DNA of 64,000 bases, from the NCBI RefSeq assembly GCF_040954645.1, contig NC_092807.1, forward strand, positions 27,697,853 through 27,761,852. The letters are read 5' to 3'. This document shows positions 22,328 to 33,653 of this stretch, piece after piece. Position numbers and translations under genes: made by a program. Source of the stretch: Diabrotica undecimpunctata. Taxonomy: Eukaryota; Arthropoda; Insecta; Coleoptera; Chrysomelidae. Position 1 is the stretch's first letter. The number at the start of each line of letters is the position of its first letter. The notes beneath the pieces are model-generated. The model saw nothing but the letters and a program-made list of their open reading frames with translations, did no database searches and was not told where the DNA came from.

Positions 22328-22389
22328 TGGTTAAATAGTTAAAATATTTTATTTCCTCAGGATTATTACAAGCTGGAATTTATATCTGT

Positions 22390-23445
22390 TAGCCAAAAGG
22401 TATGAAAACCAAAAGTATGTATATTTTTCGTCTACTAGAAATATTTATAGTAGACGAGATTAAACATATTTTTGGACTTAGAATGTTAAAACTGCCTCTA
22501 TACCATTGTGAATTCAATCCCATTGAACATATTTGAGGAATATGCAAAACTTGGTCAGAAGTGATGCAGCAGTTTTTTAAACATGGCAAGAAACATTAAG
22601 TACTGCTACTTCTGCAATGTTACAACAATTAAATGCAGTTTCAGGAACGGTAGGCTTAAAAATGAACTACAGTAAAACAAAAATACTGAGCCGAGACCAG
22701 ACAAATATAACAATACAAAATCATATCATAGAAAATGTTTAACATTATGCATATCTAGGTCATGTCATCAAACTAAGAAAACCAAATCAAGATGCTAAAG
22801 TTAAAAGAAGAACACAACTGGCATGGGGCACTTTCAGCAAACTAGTATATATCTTGAAAAACACCTCCATTCCTGTAAACTTAAAGAAAAAGGTGTACAA
22901 CACATGCATACTACCAGTTTGTACCTAGGACTTGGAGACAGTAGCCCTTACCAAAAAATATGCTAAAAAATTAGAAACAACGCAAAGAGAAATGAAACGA
23001 ATCATGCTTGGAATATCACTGAGAGACAAGATTAGAAACACTAGATAAGACGTAGAACGAAGATTAGGGATATTGTGGAAGAAATTACAAAAATGAAATG
23101 GCGCTGGGCAGGTCACGTAGCCCGATATAATGACAACAGGTGGACACGGAGAATTCTAGAATGAAGACCAAGGAAGACAACAAGAAGCATGGGAAGACCT
23201 CAAAAAAGATGGGTAGATGGGTAGAGCAGTGGCAGGCAAACAGTGGATTAGATTGGCGTAAGATAGAGAAAGATAAAAGTAATTGGGAGAGACCTACATT
23301 CAGGAGTGGATGGAAAATGGTTGACAAAGAAGAAGAAGACTTCTGCAATTTGGGAAAAAAGTTTGCGGAAATGTGAAAAGTTCATATAATTATGTTGGAT
23401 ACATGAAAATCGCTTCAAAGCAACTATTGATTATGCTGTAAGGTA
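22390..23445 (+). pseudogene. Tc1/IS630-type transposase C-terminus, split by a LINE
   Basis: 22470-22618 reads FGLRMLKLPLYHCEFNPIEHI, the catalytic-Glu block of the same family as 8947-10379, with an in-frame stop right after HI. Near 22585 the frame is TWQETLSTATSA, then the LINE at 22619-23338 intervenes. After the target-site duplication it resumes IWEKSLRKCEKFI...IHENRFKATIDY, which corresponds to the family's C-terminal W...H-E block. So one protein is split by the insertion. The upstream catalytic part was not found. Confidence 0.7.
22619..23338 (+). mobile_element. 5'-truncated non-LTR retrotransposon (family 3)
   Basis: 11-bp duplication ACTTCTGCAAT (22608-22618 and 23339-23349). 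Encodes, with several stops, the C-terminal part of a LINE ORF2: LKMNYSKTKILS, YAYLGHVIKLRKPN, WGTFSKLVYILKN, TTQREMKRIMLGISLRDKIR, WRWAGHVARYNDNRW, SMGRPQKRWVDGVEQW. It ends in a GAAGAAGAAG tail. The wording of the blocks differs from families 1 and 2, so it is a third family. Confidence 0.85.
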
Positions 23446-24213
23446 ATACGTTTTCATTTTTTCATTAAGAAAAATTTTTAGTGTTATTGATATTATTTTA
23501 TCAGTAAATACTTACCACTCTAATATAAAATAGAAAAAGTATAGTTGCTATCCTACTGGATGCCTAATTGGACTACATCGCCTTCTGGCGATGTTACTCG
23601 TGGAACTATGTATTAATTATTGGAGGAAAGAACTGTTAAATATATAATATTAAACTTGTGATGTATTTTGTTTATTCGCTACTTATATACTTGGAATAGC
23701 GTATCGTTGACATTACTTATTTATTATGAATGTTGACGTATTACATTACAAAACACGACTGAACTAAAATACTGAACGAATAATCGACTGCTGATCTGTT
23801 TACGATTATTGATATGCCCCATGATAAAGCAAACCAGCCCGATGATAACATGAGGCTGGTTTGCTTTGATTTTCATTATTGAGATCACAATAACAATCAA
23901 TATTGATGATTATGCAAGGTTGAATTTGGAGTGCAGCTCAGATATTTTAAAATAAACACACTGTTATTAATTACGTGCACCCCAGTTTTACAATTCAAAA
24001 CAATTTTCAGTAGAACAATATTATTTATGATAAAATTATTCATAAATTCTAGTATCTTAATATCTAACCACACCACTTCTTCTATTTTTACACTAATAAT
24101 TGTATATTTCTCTAAATTATGTAATGTAAAATACATTATCAGTTACAATCGTATTTTTGAGTGTCTTCGAGAGTGCTACAAATATTATAAGAATTGGGTA
24201 TTAACTTTCTCAG
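23446..24213. other. No gene seen
   Basis: AT-rich spacer. ACCAGCCCGATGATAACATG-like sequence near 23830 forms a short inverted repeat with GAGGCTGGTTTGC (23828-23870). No coding signal. Confidence 0.4.
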
Positions 24214-24316
24214 TATAGCGCATGGTACAATGAACACAAGGTATGATATTGCGCATGACATTTGACAGCTGACCCAGGCGTGTGACGTAGTCAAGAACGC
24301 TCGAACCCATGGTACA

Positions 24317-24628
24317 ATGAACAAAATGAATACAACAAGAGAACCAGTTCCATTAATTGAATCTTCTGAAGACAGTATTGTAGAATATGACTCTTGTGAT
24401 ATGCATAAAAAGAGTTTGAGTATTTCTATGATACAGAAGATATTAACAGATTTAAATCTAACTCCTAAAGGAGCCTATGATAATATTTTAAAGTTAGGCG
24501 AGAAGGTGAGCTTTGTCCCAATTGCAAATAAATCATATTCTATGCCTGGTAGTAACAATTCGTCATATACAAGTGACTTTAACTTATTAGTTCGTAATGT
24601 TTTATTGTGCAATTTGAAATTTATTTAA
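24317..24628 (+). CDS. Unrecognised 103-residue frame inside the TIR element
   Basis: Starts at ATG 24317 directly after the left terminal repeat region and reads MNKMNTTREPVPLIESSED..., acidic then Ser/Lys/Leu-rich, ending LLCNLKFI. No domain, no signal peptide and no coiled coil I can support. Its position at the element end suggests a remnant first exon of the element's own gene, but this is a guess; it could be spurious. Confidence 0.25.
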   Translation: MNKMNTTREPVPLIESSEDSIVEYDSCDMHKKSLSISMIQKILTDLNLTPKGAYDNILKLGEKVSFVPIANKSYSMPGSNNSSYTSDFNLLVRNVLLCNLKFI

Positions 24629-24959
24629 ATTTTGCAATTAAATTGTTTATTTTTATATCTTTTATTTTGTGATATTGGCGATTTTTGTAATTTCAGTAAA
24701 TTTTAATTATTGATATTTTCTGACTTTTCGTAAGCTTTGTCCATAAAATTGTACAATTTTTTGTGACAATAAAGCATATTTTTAGTTTATTCTATTCCAT
24801 ATCCATACGATATAAACAGTTATCTTCTAAGTCTTTTAAACATAGTGTTAACTTGCTTAAACATACTTTTTGAATTTCCCACTTTTTTCCTATTTATTAA
24901 CATATTACAACACCATTAAAGATAAAGAATAGTATAACAGAAATCTTTGAGGTCCATTA

Positions 24960-25790
24960 TCATCTTAAATGTTTAGCATAATATTAGAAAAGGTTATACA
25001 GGAAACAAAATTTAATGAAACAGGTCTGATCTACCACCAAAAAAATATCACTGTTTAGCATTTGCAAACGACTTGGTAATCTTAGCTAGAAGGAAAATGG
25101 AGCTAATGGATATAGTCATGAAACTGAAAGAGAGGGTAGAAACCAAGCTAATATATATAAATGAAGCAAAAACGAAGTATATGGAATGTACAAATAAGTA
25201 ATTCGTTCGAGGGCAGTACATACCAATTATAACAGCAAAGGTAACACAATATAAATTCGAGAAAGTTAAAAGATTTGAGTACTTGGGAAATATCTTTACA
25301 AGAGAACCTAACTGTGAGGAAGAAATACAGAAAAGAATTATGTCTGGCAACTACGCTCCATATGCTCTCAATGGGTTGTTAAGAAGGAAAAATATATCTC
25401 GAAGAGCAAAACTAAGGACATACAAGATCGTAATAAGGCCAATAGTGATGTATGCTTCTGAAAAATGGGTCAAAACAAAAAAATCCAAATTTTTATTAGT
25501 TTGGGATCGCAAAATCTTGTGGCAACATATTAGCGGTAATTAAGGTTCAAAGACTTGAACGGATGATTGGGCCATGTGCAGAGAGTGATTCCATCTAGAA
25601 TTCCCAGAATGGTACTACCTAGTGCATTGGCAGACGACAGGGGGAAAAGGAAGACCGAGATCAAGATGGAGCAACGAAGTTAAAGAAGATGTGAGAAGAC
25701 TTCACGTAACGAACTGGGAAGAAAAGGGAGTGACAAAGAATAGTACATCAGCCATGAGCCTACTAGGCTCGTAGTGTTTACATATTATTA
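24960..25790 (+). mobile_element. Non-LTR retrotransposon fragment (family 2)
   Basis: Plus-strand pieces CLAFANDLVILARRKMEL (the RT active site YADD has become FAND), INEAKTKYMECTN, FEYLGNIFTREPN, RTYKIVIRPIVMYASEKW and, after shifts, GGKGRPRSRWSNEVKEDV. These are the blocks of the 13423-15152 element. It lies within the 4-kb TIR element, upstream of the Tigger. Stops and frameshifts throughout; dead. Confidence 0.75.
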
Positions 25791-26040
25791 TCATTATTAA
25801 ACAATACCAAGATAGTTTTATGTGTGAAAATTATAAAAGATGTCATTTAAAACGTTGTGCAATATTGTGTGACCTTACTACACTCATATTCGATGGCCAG
25901 CTAGCTTATCCGATCTAAATAAAGTTGACTTTATCATTATTTATTTTGATTTTGTGTTTAGTTCAATATACACGTACAAATTTTGTGTACATACATTACA
26001 AAGTGATTATTAACAAATCAAGAAGTGGGAATTCTTTGTA

Positions 26041-27813
26041 CAGTGAACTTAAGATTATCCGAGGTAATTTGGACCGTGATTACCTCGGTTACGGAAAAGA
26101 CTCGGTTAATACCGAAATTGGTTGTACTTACAGAAAACGACGTAAATAACGATAACTGTTGTTATTTTACCGACTAAAAACTAATACAACCCTGTATATA
26201 AAAGATAAAAACATTTAGCTTATCAATATCACTGTCTAAAAAAGTCTTTCCTCTTTTTGAGGCGGCGATGTTGCGCCAGCGTTGAAAATGAAGGACGTCT
26301 ATTAGCGTCGATTCCTCTTGCTGCTCGATGTATGCAAGAGCTATTTTAAGGGCCTTTAACCCAACGAAATAAGAAATTTTTGAGTTATCTCGTCTGTATC
26401 TTCTTCTTCTTCATGGTTGATGTTTAGAACTAGATCGGCAATTGCGTCATCCTTTAGTTGCATTTTTTCATCTCCATTCATCCAATCGATGACGTCTTGG
26501 TTTTCGACCGGCTAGGTGGGTTATATTATTAATTTCACAATTATTAGTTTATTTTTGAAAGTGCAGTGTTTTTTTTTCTATCTGGAATAATTTTTTTCAT
26601 GATTTTTGAATAGTGGACTCGTTTACGTCATCCCTTCATCTACACTGTTTAGCAGTACCTGTAAAAGCCTCTGCCGATAATTCCTCTTCATTGCTTCTAT
26701 AACGCCTTGGTTTAGGAGTTTGATGAAAGACGTCACATTGGGTGAAAGGAACACAGCACTTATATCACCACTAATCAATTTACTCGCGTATGAGTGGGAT
26801 TGTGCGTTGTCCAGCAACAACAAAGCTTTCGGAGGAAGATTTTTGTTTTTTAGGTAATCATCAAAGTCATTAAAAAAATTCTTATTATAAGTTCTTAAAA
26901 ATTTTACAGTCCATCCATGCATTGCGTTGGTTTTTATATATGGTGGGTAAGCAATTCACTTGGATATTTTTGAATGCTCTTAGATTTTTGGATTTTCCTA
27001 TTAAAAGAGTTCTTAATTTTTAAGAATCAGAAGCATTGTTGCAGATCATGATTGTTACTCTCTCTTTGATTTTTTGGTAACCTAGTGCAGTCCTTCATTT
27101 CAAGCAGCTAGTGTTTTTGAAGGAAGCCTTTTACAATTAAGGCCTGTCTCATCACAGTTAAATATATGGCCTGAAGTCAATCCATCTTTAAGAATAATGT
27201 CTTGTAATTTTTTAATAAAATGTTCCAATTTCAGTTGAGTCGACAGAAAAGTTTTTCGCCGCAAAGATATATTTGTCGGATACCATATTTTTTCTTCCAT
27301 GAGTCACACAAAAGTTTTCTCCTCCATCCGTAAACTTCTTGTGGAATTCAATAGCTTTTGCTTGAAGTATTGAACCACTTATCGGGCTGCCCAATTCTCT
27401 CATTTGTAAAAACCACAAGAACAACACCTCAGAAGTTTATTCATGGTCTCCTTTCTTCATGGTCTTCCGCGCCAATCCACTCCCACCACTCACACTTTGG
27501 TTGACCCACTATTCGATTTCATTCTTTTTACGCTTCCAATCTCCAACAGTTACTTCTTCAACACCTAAAGCTGAAACAACCTTCTTTATTGATTAACCCT
27601 TATCCAACTCACACTGATTAACATAGGAACAATAATTGTAGACAAAACTCGACACAGAAATTTCTGGAAATAAGGCAGTGACTAATTACTGACAATTCCG
27701 GCTAGACCTAACAGCGCATAACTGTTCGTAATTGTGACTCACCAGCTACGACTTTTGTCTCGGTTAACCAAGGACCTCGGTTAACCTAGACTCGAATAAT
27801 CGCGAGTCTACTG
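26041..27813 (-). mobile_element. Tigger/pogo-type DNA transposon, nested
   Basis: TA flanks at 26039-26040 and 27814-27815. The ends are related inverted sequences: left CAGTGAACTTAAGATTATCC; right (inverse) CAGTAGACTCGCGATTATTC followed by GTTAACCGAG, as in Tigger-type termini. The transposase gene is on the minus strand and fills the element. It is nested in the 24216-28264 element. Confidence 0.75.
26240..27620 (-). pseudogene. Tigger/pogo transposase (CENP-B/JRK type), broken
   Basis: Minus strand, in order: HTH psq LSIKKVVSALGVEEVTVGDW (~27590), CENP-B HTH VLFLWFLQMRELGSPISGSI and LQAKAIEFHKKF (27427-27340), NCDETGLNCKRLPSKTLAA (first catalytic Asp, ~27160), PPKALLLLDNAQSHSYASKL (second Asp, ~26830), SPNVTSFIKLLNQGVIEAMK (~26730), then a C-terminal acidic and AYIEQQEESTLIDVLHFQRW-like tail to about 26260. 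The third catalytic residue, normally in PMDQGVIE, is Asn here (LLNQGVIE). Several frameshifts and stops. Clearly inactive. Confidence 0.8.
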
Positions 27814-28844
27814 TATATTTGAAAATAATTTTAAAATTTTTAGCTGTACTCGACCCATTACAGTATTGTAGATAGTTACCATTTTTTTGTATCTTTTAAA
27901 CATCTGAAATATAGAATTCTGGAGTATAAGTTGATCAACATGTACCTATGTGTAATAAAAGATAATTACAACTTGTTTTACAAAGGATATCTATGTCAAC
28001 AAAATAACTGTACCAAAAATCAATAAAATTAAATTAATTTCAAAATATTATTTGATTACATATTATAATAACATAATTTTATCATCTCTTTATAATTACT
28101 ATAATTAAATTAGCCCAATTATATAAAAAACTTAAAATTAAAAGTCTTTCCTATATAACTACATTCAAATGTTGAGTGAAGAAGCGTTCTTGACTACGTT
28201 ATGCACGAAGCGAACCGATTTTGGAACATTATGTACCATATCTTGTGTTCATTGTACCATGCTATAGGACATACGTAGTTCAGATACTGTATGTCAAAAC
28301 TTAATTAGTAGTTAAAATTTTGTCTAGACTTTTAATACACATAAACAAATCTCACAAAAAGTGCTCTGCTAGCAGAGAGATGAATCTATAATTAAGAAAC
28401 TCATTTATTTCGCTCTTATTAATTAATACTAAAAAGTTATTATCCAATGGACACCCATTATGTTTTCTTAAATGTAAAATTAGTAATTTAAATAATAAAG
28501 CAGATGGTAAAATACGCCTAAGTATCATTTTCATTTGACTAAAAGGTGTCATTTACAGTATATAAAAAATAGTGTGAGAGAAATCGTAAATGATGTTGTA
28601 TAATTAAAACCACTCACTTTTATTAGACAAAAAATTGGTTTCAAGTGATATTTTTGATGGGGAACACCCACTCAGAAAAATTAAAATGTAAAGAGTATAC
28701 TAACCCGGACTTACATCAAATATCACATGCGATAAAGTTAAATAATGAAAGGTGTTATTCGAAATATACAGTTGAATGATTTTTTTACTTGGGCTTTAGC
28801 AATTCAATCAGTCACATCAGGTTAATCACAAGTAAAAAAATAGT

Positions 28845-28891
28845 TATATAATAGGTATTTATGTACTAAGGACATAAATACCTATTATATA
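28845..28891. repeat. 20-bp perfect hairpin
   Basis: TATATAATAGGTATTTATGT (28845-28864) is the exact inverse of 28872-28891; the loop is ACTAAGG. It lies just 5' of the LINE endonuclease segment. It may be a small foldback insertion. Confidence 0.75.
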
Positions 28892-28894
28892 CAC

Positions 28895-30340
28895 ATTTTA
28901 CGGTATAAGCAATCCCCTGCTTACCGACCAACGACTTCGGGCGGATGAGTCGGTAGGTAAGTAGAACAATCTTTTGTCCTGGAGGTGAGAAATCGACTCC
29001 AAAGGCGGAAGAACCAATAAATTGGTCAAAGGCAGAAAAAGTCATTCATCATGGCAAATACGCAAAAAAGTCAAACTGTTACTGATCACGGAATCCGGAA
29101 ACCAAGATCCGGTAGGAAAGGAAAAGATCATATAAAAGACGAGGCCTTCTAGATCGATAGCAAGCAAAATATTCGTTTAGATAATAAAATTCCACGTCTA
29201 AGAATACACAAATGTATACCAATAAGACTTGCAACATGTAATGTAAGAAGCTTGTCCTATCCAGGAAAATTAGACAATTTGATACAAGAAAGGACCAGAA
29301 TGAAAATAAATTAACTGGTCATAAGTGACGTACAATTTATGGCCAGGCACCGGCAAACTTATAACCAAAAATGGCATGATGTATTATGCTGGAAACTACG
29401 ATCCGGCTAAATCAGTTATAAGCTTCACTTCTTCCTTAGAAAGAGTGATAATGGTTCAGCTAAAGACAATCATACAACAAGTTAACTTAATTCAAATACT
29501 CTCACCAGCAGCGGATACGCATGAAGAGGAGACAGAACATTTTTACATGGAGTTAGACACCATTTTAAGATTTATTAAAAAAGAAGACATTACAATAGTA
29601 ATGGGGGACTTTAATGCTAAATTCGGGAGAGGAAAAATTGAGGAATATAATGGGGATTTTGGACTGGGTGACGAAAACGAAAGAGGGGATAGACTTGTGG
29701 ATTATTGTCAAAATGAACATTTTGCAATAATAAACACAATGTTTCAACTACCCGACAGAATATTATACACTTGGAGATCTCCTGCATACAACAAAGACCG
29801 CATAGTCAGAAATCAAATAGACCATATATTAGTCAAAAATAGATACAAAAACTTAATTAAAGCAGTAAAAACATACCCCAGAGCAGATGCCAAGTCAGAC
29901 CATAACCCGCTAATAGCTAGAATGCACGTGAAACTCAAAAATATTGTAATACCTAAAAATAAACCAACTTTTGATTATACAAAATTAAGAAAAAGAGAAA
30001 TACATCAAAAAGTGATCCAACAAGTCAACTCAAATCTAACAGAAGTAGGAGAAGAAATCTTAACATCAGAAGATGTCAATTGCTAATGGCTGCAGAAAAA
30101 AATTTAAAGCATGAAAAGACAAATAAAAAACAGAAGTTTTAGTTTCAGAAATTCTAGCATTAATGGAAGAGAGGAGAAAATCCAAAGGGAGAAATGAGCC
30201 AAAATATTAAGAACTACAAAGTAGAATTAAAGTAGAGATAAAAAAGACCAAGAAAAAGTGGGTAACGGGTCAATGCATAGAAATAGAAGAGTATGACAGA
30301 AAATACGACAGCTCTAATACGCATAAAAAAATAAAGAACT
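28895..30340 (+). mobile_element. Non-LTR retrotransposon 5' part: 5'UTR and APE endonuclease
   Basis: 28910-29160 is GC-richer leader sequence containing GGCGGAAGAACCAATAAATT. From 29215 the plus strand reads IRLATCNVRSLSYPGKLDNL, the first block of APE-type endonucleases of this LINE class, with a stop after about 30 codons. A second frame 29325-30086 (253 codons) supplies IVMGDFNAKFGRG, FGLGDENERGDRLVDYC, FQLPDRILYTWRSP, RNQIDHILVKNRY and RADAKSDHNPLIA, i.e. the GDFNA, YTW, QIDH and SDH catalytic blocks. The first third is frameshifted, so the N-terminal Met of the 253-codon frame is not the real start. The RT is absent. The nuclease would nick target DNA for reverse transcription. Confidence 0.8.
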
Positions 30341-30349
30341 AACAAGTAC

Positions 30350-31471
30350 TATGTTCCACTTCTAATCCATACATTTTTTTAATTAAAAATAGCTTACTTG
30401 AAATTAATAAATACACCAAGAGAATACAATTGATGTGGATCAAAGCACATTTAGGACTTACATATAATGAACTTGTAGGCCAGTTAGCTACAAAATCCAT
30501 CATTTATGGATCACTAACCAACTATCAGCCTTGCATTATAGATGATTTTGCTTGTTCAAGAACTGAACAAATGAACAACTGAAAAGCACACTGGGAAAAG
30601 CACTGTAGTATTTTAACAACACAATACAGTTTGATACAAACAATTATTTCAAAACAAAAATGGTATAAGAATTTCATCCTCCCTCGCAAATACATAACTA
30701 CCATCAGTAGACTTAGATTTGGCTATACATGTTATCCGGCACATTTATTTAAAATAAATATATACTTCATCTAATTTACTTACCGTTGCATGTCATCCGC
30801 GTCATAGCCCGTGAGGTCACATGATACCAACACGAAATATTTAGGCCGTAGGTGTGTTCTTTTTTAGAATCACTTTGCCGAGTACACTGGCATTACAGCC
30901 ACTAGACATATTTTATTATATACGCGTAGAAATACTATTTAAATATTTCTATTAATGTTAACTTAAAGAAATACACAATAATATGTTTCATTTAATTTGT
31001 ATAAATGCATTATAAAGCGTTTTTATAAAGAACATTTATTTTTAACAAGATTATTTTTTAACTCTTGTTTTGTTTTTATTTATTTACATTAAATCTTAAT
31101 TTGTTTTGTTGTATAACCCAGTTTTGCAATAATATGTGACCTATTTGATTTAAAATGGATTCAGGATTTTTTTATACTTTGGCAACTATGTCAACTTCGA
31201 TCTCTGTCAATGATAATGTCGTGCAACGGTAAGTAAATTAGATGGACTGTATTAGATTTGGATATTTGTCAAGAATGTCAAATTAAAAGTGACCAACCAC
31301 ACATTTTTTGAATGTCAAAAGTATAGTCAACCCACCAACAACCTAATTAAAAGAATGATAGACAAGAACATTTCACTTCCTGTTAATATTCGCTTTCTAC
31401 TATCACTCAATGAAAAGAAAATGTTTGACTGCTTGATAACCGTTTTGTCTGATAGTACAGTATGCCTGTGA
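30350..31471 (+). pseudogene. Jockey/I-like LINE, RNase H and 3' end, split by a TIR element
   Basis: 30380-30765 reads KRIQLMWIKAHLGLTYNELV (RNase H C-terminal block), then after stops LPRKYITTISRLRFGYTCYP and AHLFKIN. The element at 30757-31255 interrupts. From about 31261 the frame resumes ICQECQIKS, then 31289-31471 NHTFFECQKYSQ...VNIRFLLSLNEKK. The two halves join into the usual order of the 3' end of such LINEs (CH-motif 'C...E--NH-FF-C'). Dead by insertion and stops. Confidence 0.75.
30757..31255. mobile_element. Non-autonomous TIR element, copy 2
   Basis: Perfect 23-bp inverted repeats at 30768-30790 and 31222-31244 (CATCTAATTTACTTACCGTT plus GCA); the outermost ~10 bases are less well matched. 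About 490 bp, no coding capacity. Inverted relative to copy 1 (3803-4622). It interrupts the LINE 3' end, and it keeps the uninterrupted site AACGCTTTATAATGCAT (inverse, about 31007-31023) where copy 1 has the ribozyme element. Confidence 0.8.
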
Positions 31472-31529
31472 TTAGTTAGATTTGTAACCTATGTTTAGAA
31501 AAAATTAATAAAAAATAATAATAAAAAAA

Positions 31530-32430
31530 AATACAAAAATATACATGTACAACCTGTACATGGAACAAATATTTCTAGAGGCACTGGAAGAGCACAACGA
31601 GGGCATCAAGATTAATGGCGTACCAATAAGTAATTTTCGATACGCAGATGATACTGTTATACTGGCCGATAACATCGAACATTTACAGATAATGCTAAAT
31701 AGAGTAAATACAACTGGCAACCAATTTGGACTAAATTATCAATAGAAAGAAAACTAAATTTATCGTGATCAGTAAAAAGAACATTCAACATATCGAGCTG
31801 AATATTAAAGGACGAATGTATTGAAAGAGTACACCGATTTAAATATCTGGGATATACAGTAAATGATAAGTGGGACCCAGGTGTAGAGATTAAGATCCGA
31901 ATTGAAATAGCAAAATCCAAATTCATCAAAATGAGAAAGCTCTTAAGCAACCGCCACCTAAGCGTTAAAGTCCGATGGCGCGCCACGAAATGCTACGTAC
32001 TCTCTACGCTACTTTACGGAGTTGAAGAGTGGACGTTAACAGCAGCAACTATAAAAAAGTTAGCGGCTCTAGAAATGTGGCTGTATCGACGCATACTGAA
32101 AATACCTTGGACAGACAGAGTGACCAACACAGAGGTATTAAGACGAATGGGTAAAGAGATGAAATTGTTAACAAATGTTAAAAGGAGGAAAGCGTCATAC
32201 CTGGGCCATGTGTTCTGTAATGATAAGTACAGTCTGCTTAAACTAGTCGTGGAAGGCAAGATTGAAGGTAGAAGAGGTTTGGGCAGAAAGAAGAAATCCT
32301 AGCTGAGAAACTTGAGAGAATGGTTTCAAATACCAGAAGCTGCGAACATAATTCATGCGGCACAAAACAGAGAAACCTATCGTTTGATGGTCGCCAACCT
32401 TCGGTAGAAGACGGCACATAAAGAAAAAAA
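31530..32430 (+). mobile_element. 5'-truncated non-LTR retrotransposon (family 1)
   Basis: 31545-31745 reads YNLYMEQIFLEALEEHNEG and SNFRYADDTVILADNIEHLQ (RT active site), then a stop and shift. 31931-32302 reads RKLLSNRHLSVKVRWRATK, LLYGVEEWTLTAATIKKL, RRILKIPWTDRVTNTEVLRR, ASYLGHVFCND and GKIEGRRGLGRKKKS, followed by stops. An A/G-rich tail is at about 32415-32435. Homologous to 33656-34767 but older. Confidence 0.8.
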
Positions 32431-33653
32431 GAAGAAAACAATCACAAGAGGATCTAAACCTCCGAGGTGTTGAATCGGGTTTATATCTTAACGTAGTGAA
32501 AAAAAATATTACCATAATTGTATTTATTAACATAGTAGGTAGATACTTTTATTTGTAAGATGTATACACTATGTATTTCACATTACGTCTTTCAATAACT
32601 GAATTATAATAAAGGTATAATATAGTATTTATTAACATAGTATGTACATTAGCTAAGTACGGAATAATTATATTCTTCTTCTTCTTTTGGCATCATAACC
32701 CTGGATGGGTCTTTGCCTATCTGGCTATGTCCTTCCATTCAGATCTCTCTTGTGCCCTTCTTCTCCATTGTCTTATGTTCGTTGTTTTCAGGTCGTCCTC
32801 CACGTCATCCAACCATCTCGTTCTGGGCCTTCCTTTTTTTCGCCTTCCTATGGGCTTCCATTATAACATTTTCTTTGTTGTTTTTGCATCGTTTTGTCTC
32901 TGCACATGTCCCAGCCATAACAGTCTTTGACTTTTCACAAATCTTACAATGTCATAACCTTTATTTAACTCATTAACCTCGTCGTTTCTCCCGATTCTCC
33001 ATGTGCCATCTTCCTCTTGCACAGGGCCATATACTTTCCTCAGTATTTTTCTCTCGAATGTCCTGAGTTGGGCTTCATCTTTTTTCGTCATTACCCAAGT
33101 TTCACATCCATAGGTTACTACGGGTCTAATCAGTGTTCTGTAGATAGTCATTTTGGTTCTTTTGTCCAATAATTTCGATGTCATCAATCTTTTATTAGCA
33201 TAGTATGTACGATTCCCGCTGGAAATACGTGCATTAATTTGGCTACTTACGGAGTTCTTCTGATTGATTTCTATGCCGAGATATGTAAAGGCATCCGCGG
33301 CTTATTCCTACTAATGATGGCTACATCGTCTGCATATGCAGTAATTTGTACTGATTTGGTGTTTATATGGCCGGTTATATTGGTTTTTCTGATGACTGCC
33401 TCAAGAACTAGGTTGAATAGCATGGTTGATAGGGCATCTCCCTGTCTTACTCCCATGTTGATGTTAAACAGGAGAGTCAGTTCTCCATCTACTCTGACTG
33501 CGGCTTTTGAACCCTGCAACGTCATTTTATGAGGCTGATGTATTTCTTAGGTATACCTAGATTACAAAGGTCTTTCAGCATTCTGTCTCTTTTCACACTA
33601 TCAAAAGTTTGTTTAAAGTCTATATACATATTATATAGGTCTATGTCGTATTC

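Larger units (their letters stand above)
24216..28264. mobile_element. 4-kb TIR DNA element carrying nested insertions
   Basis: Ends are inverted copies: CATGGTACAATGAACACAAG at 24221-24240 matches the inverse of CTTGTGTTCATTGTACCATG at 28242-28261 (one internal mismatch nearby). A second matched block (ACGTAGTCAAGAACGCT) lies about 60-80 bases inside each end. TA dinucleotides flank at 24214-24215 and 28265-28266, as for Tc1/mariner/pogo-type insertion. A further copy of CATGGTACAATGAACA lies at 24309. Contents: an unknown 103-codon frame, a family 2 LINE fragment and a complete Tigger-type element. No transposase of its own is recognised. Confidence 0.7.
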
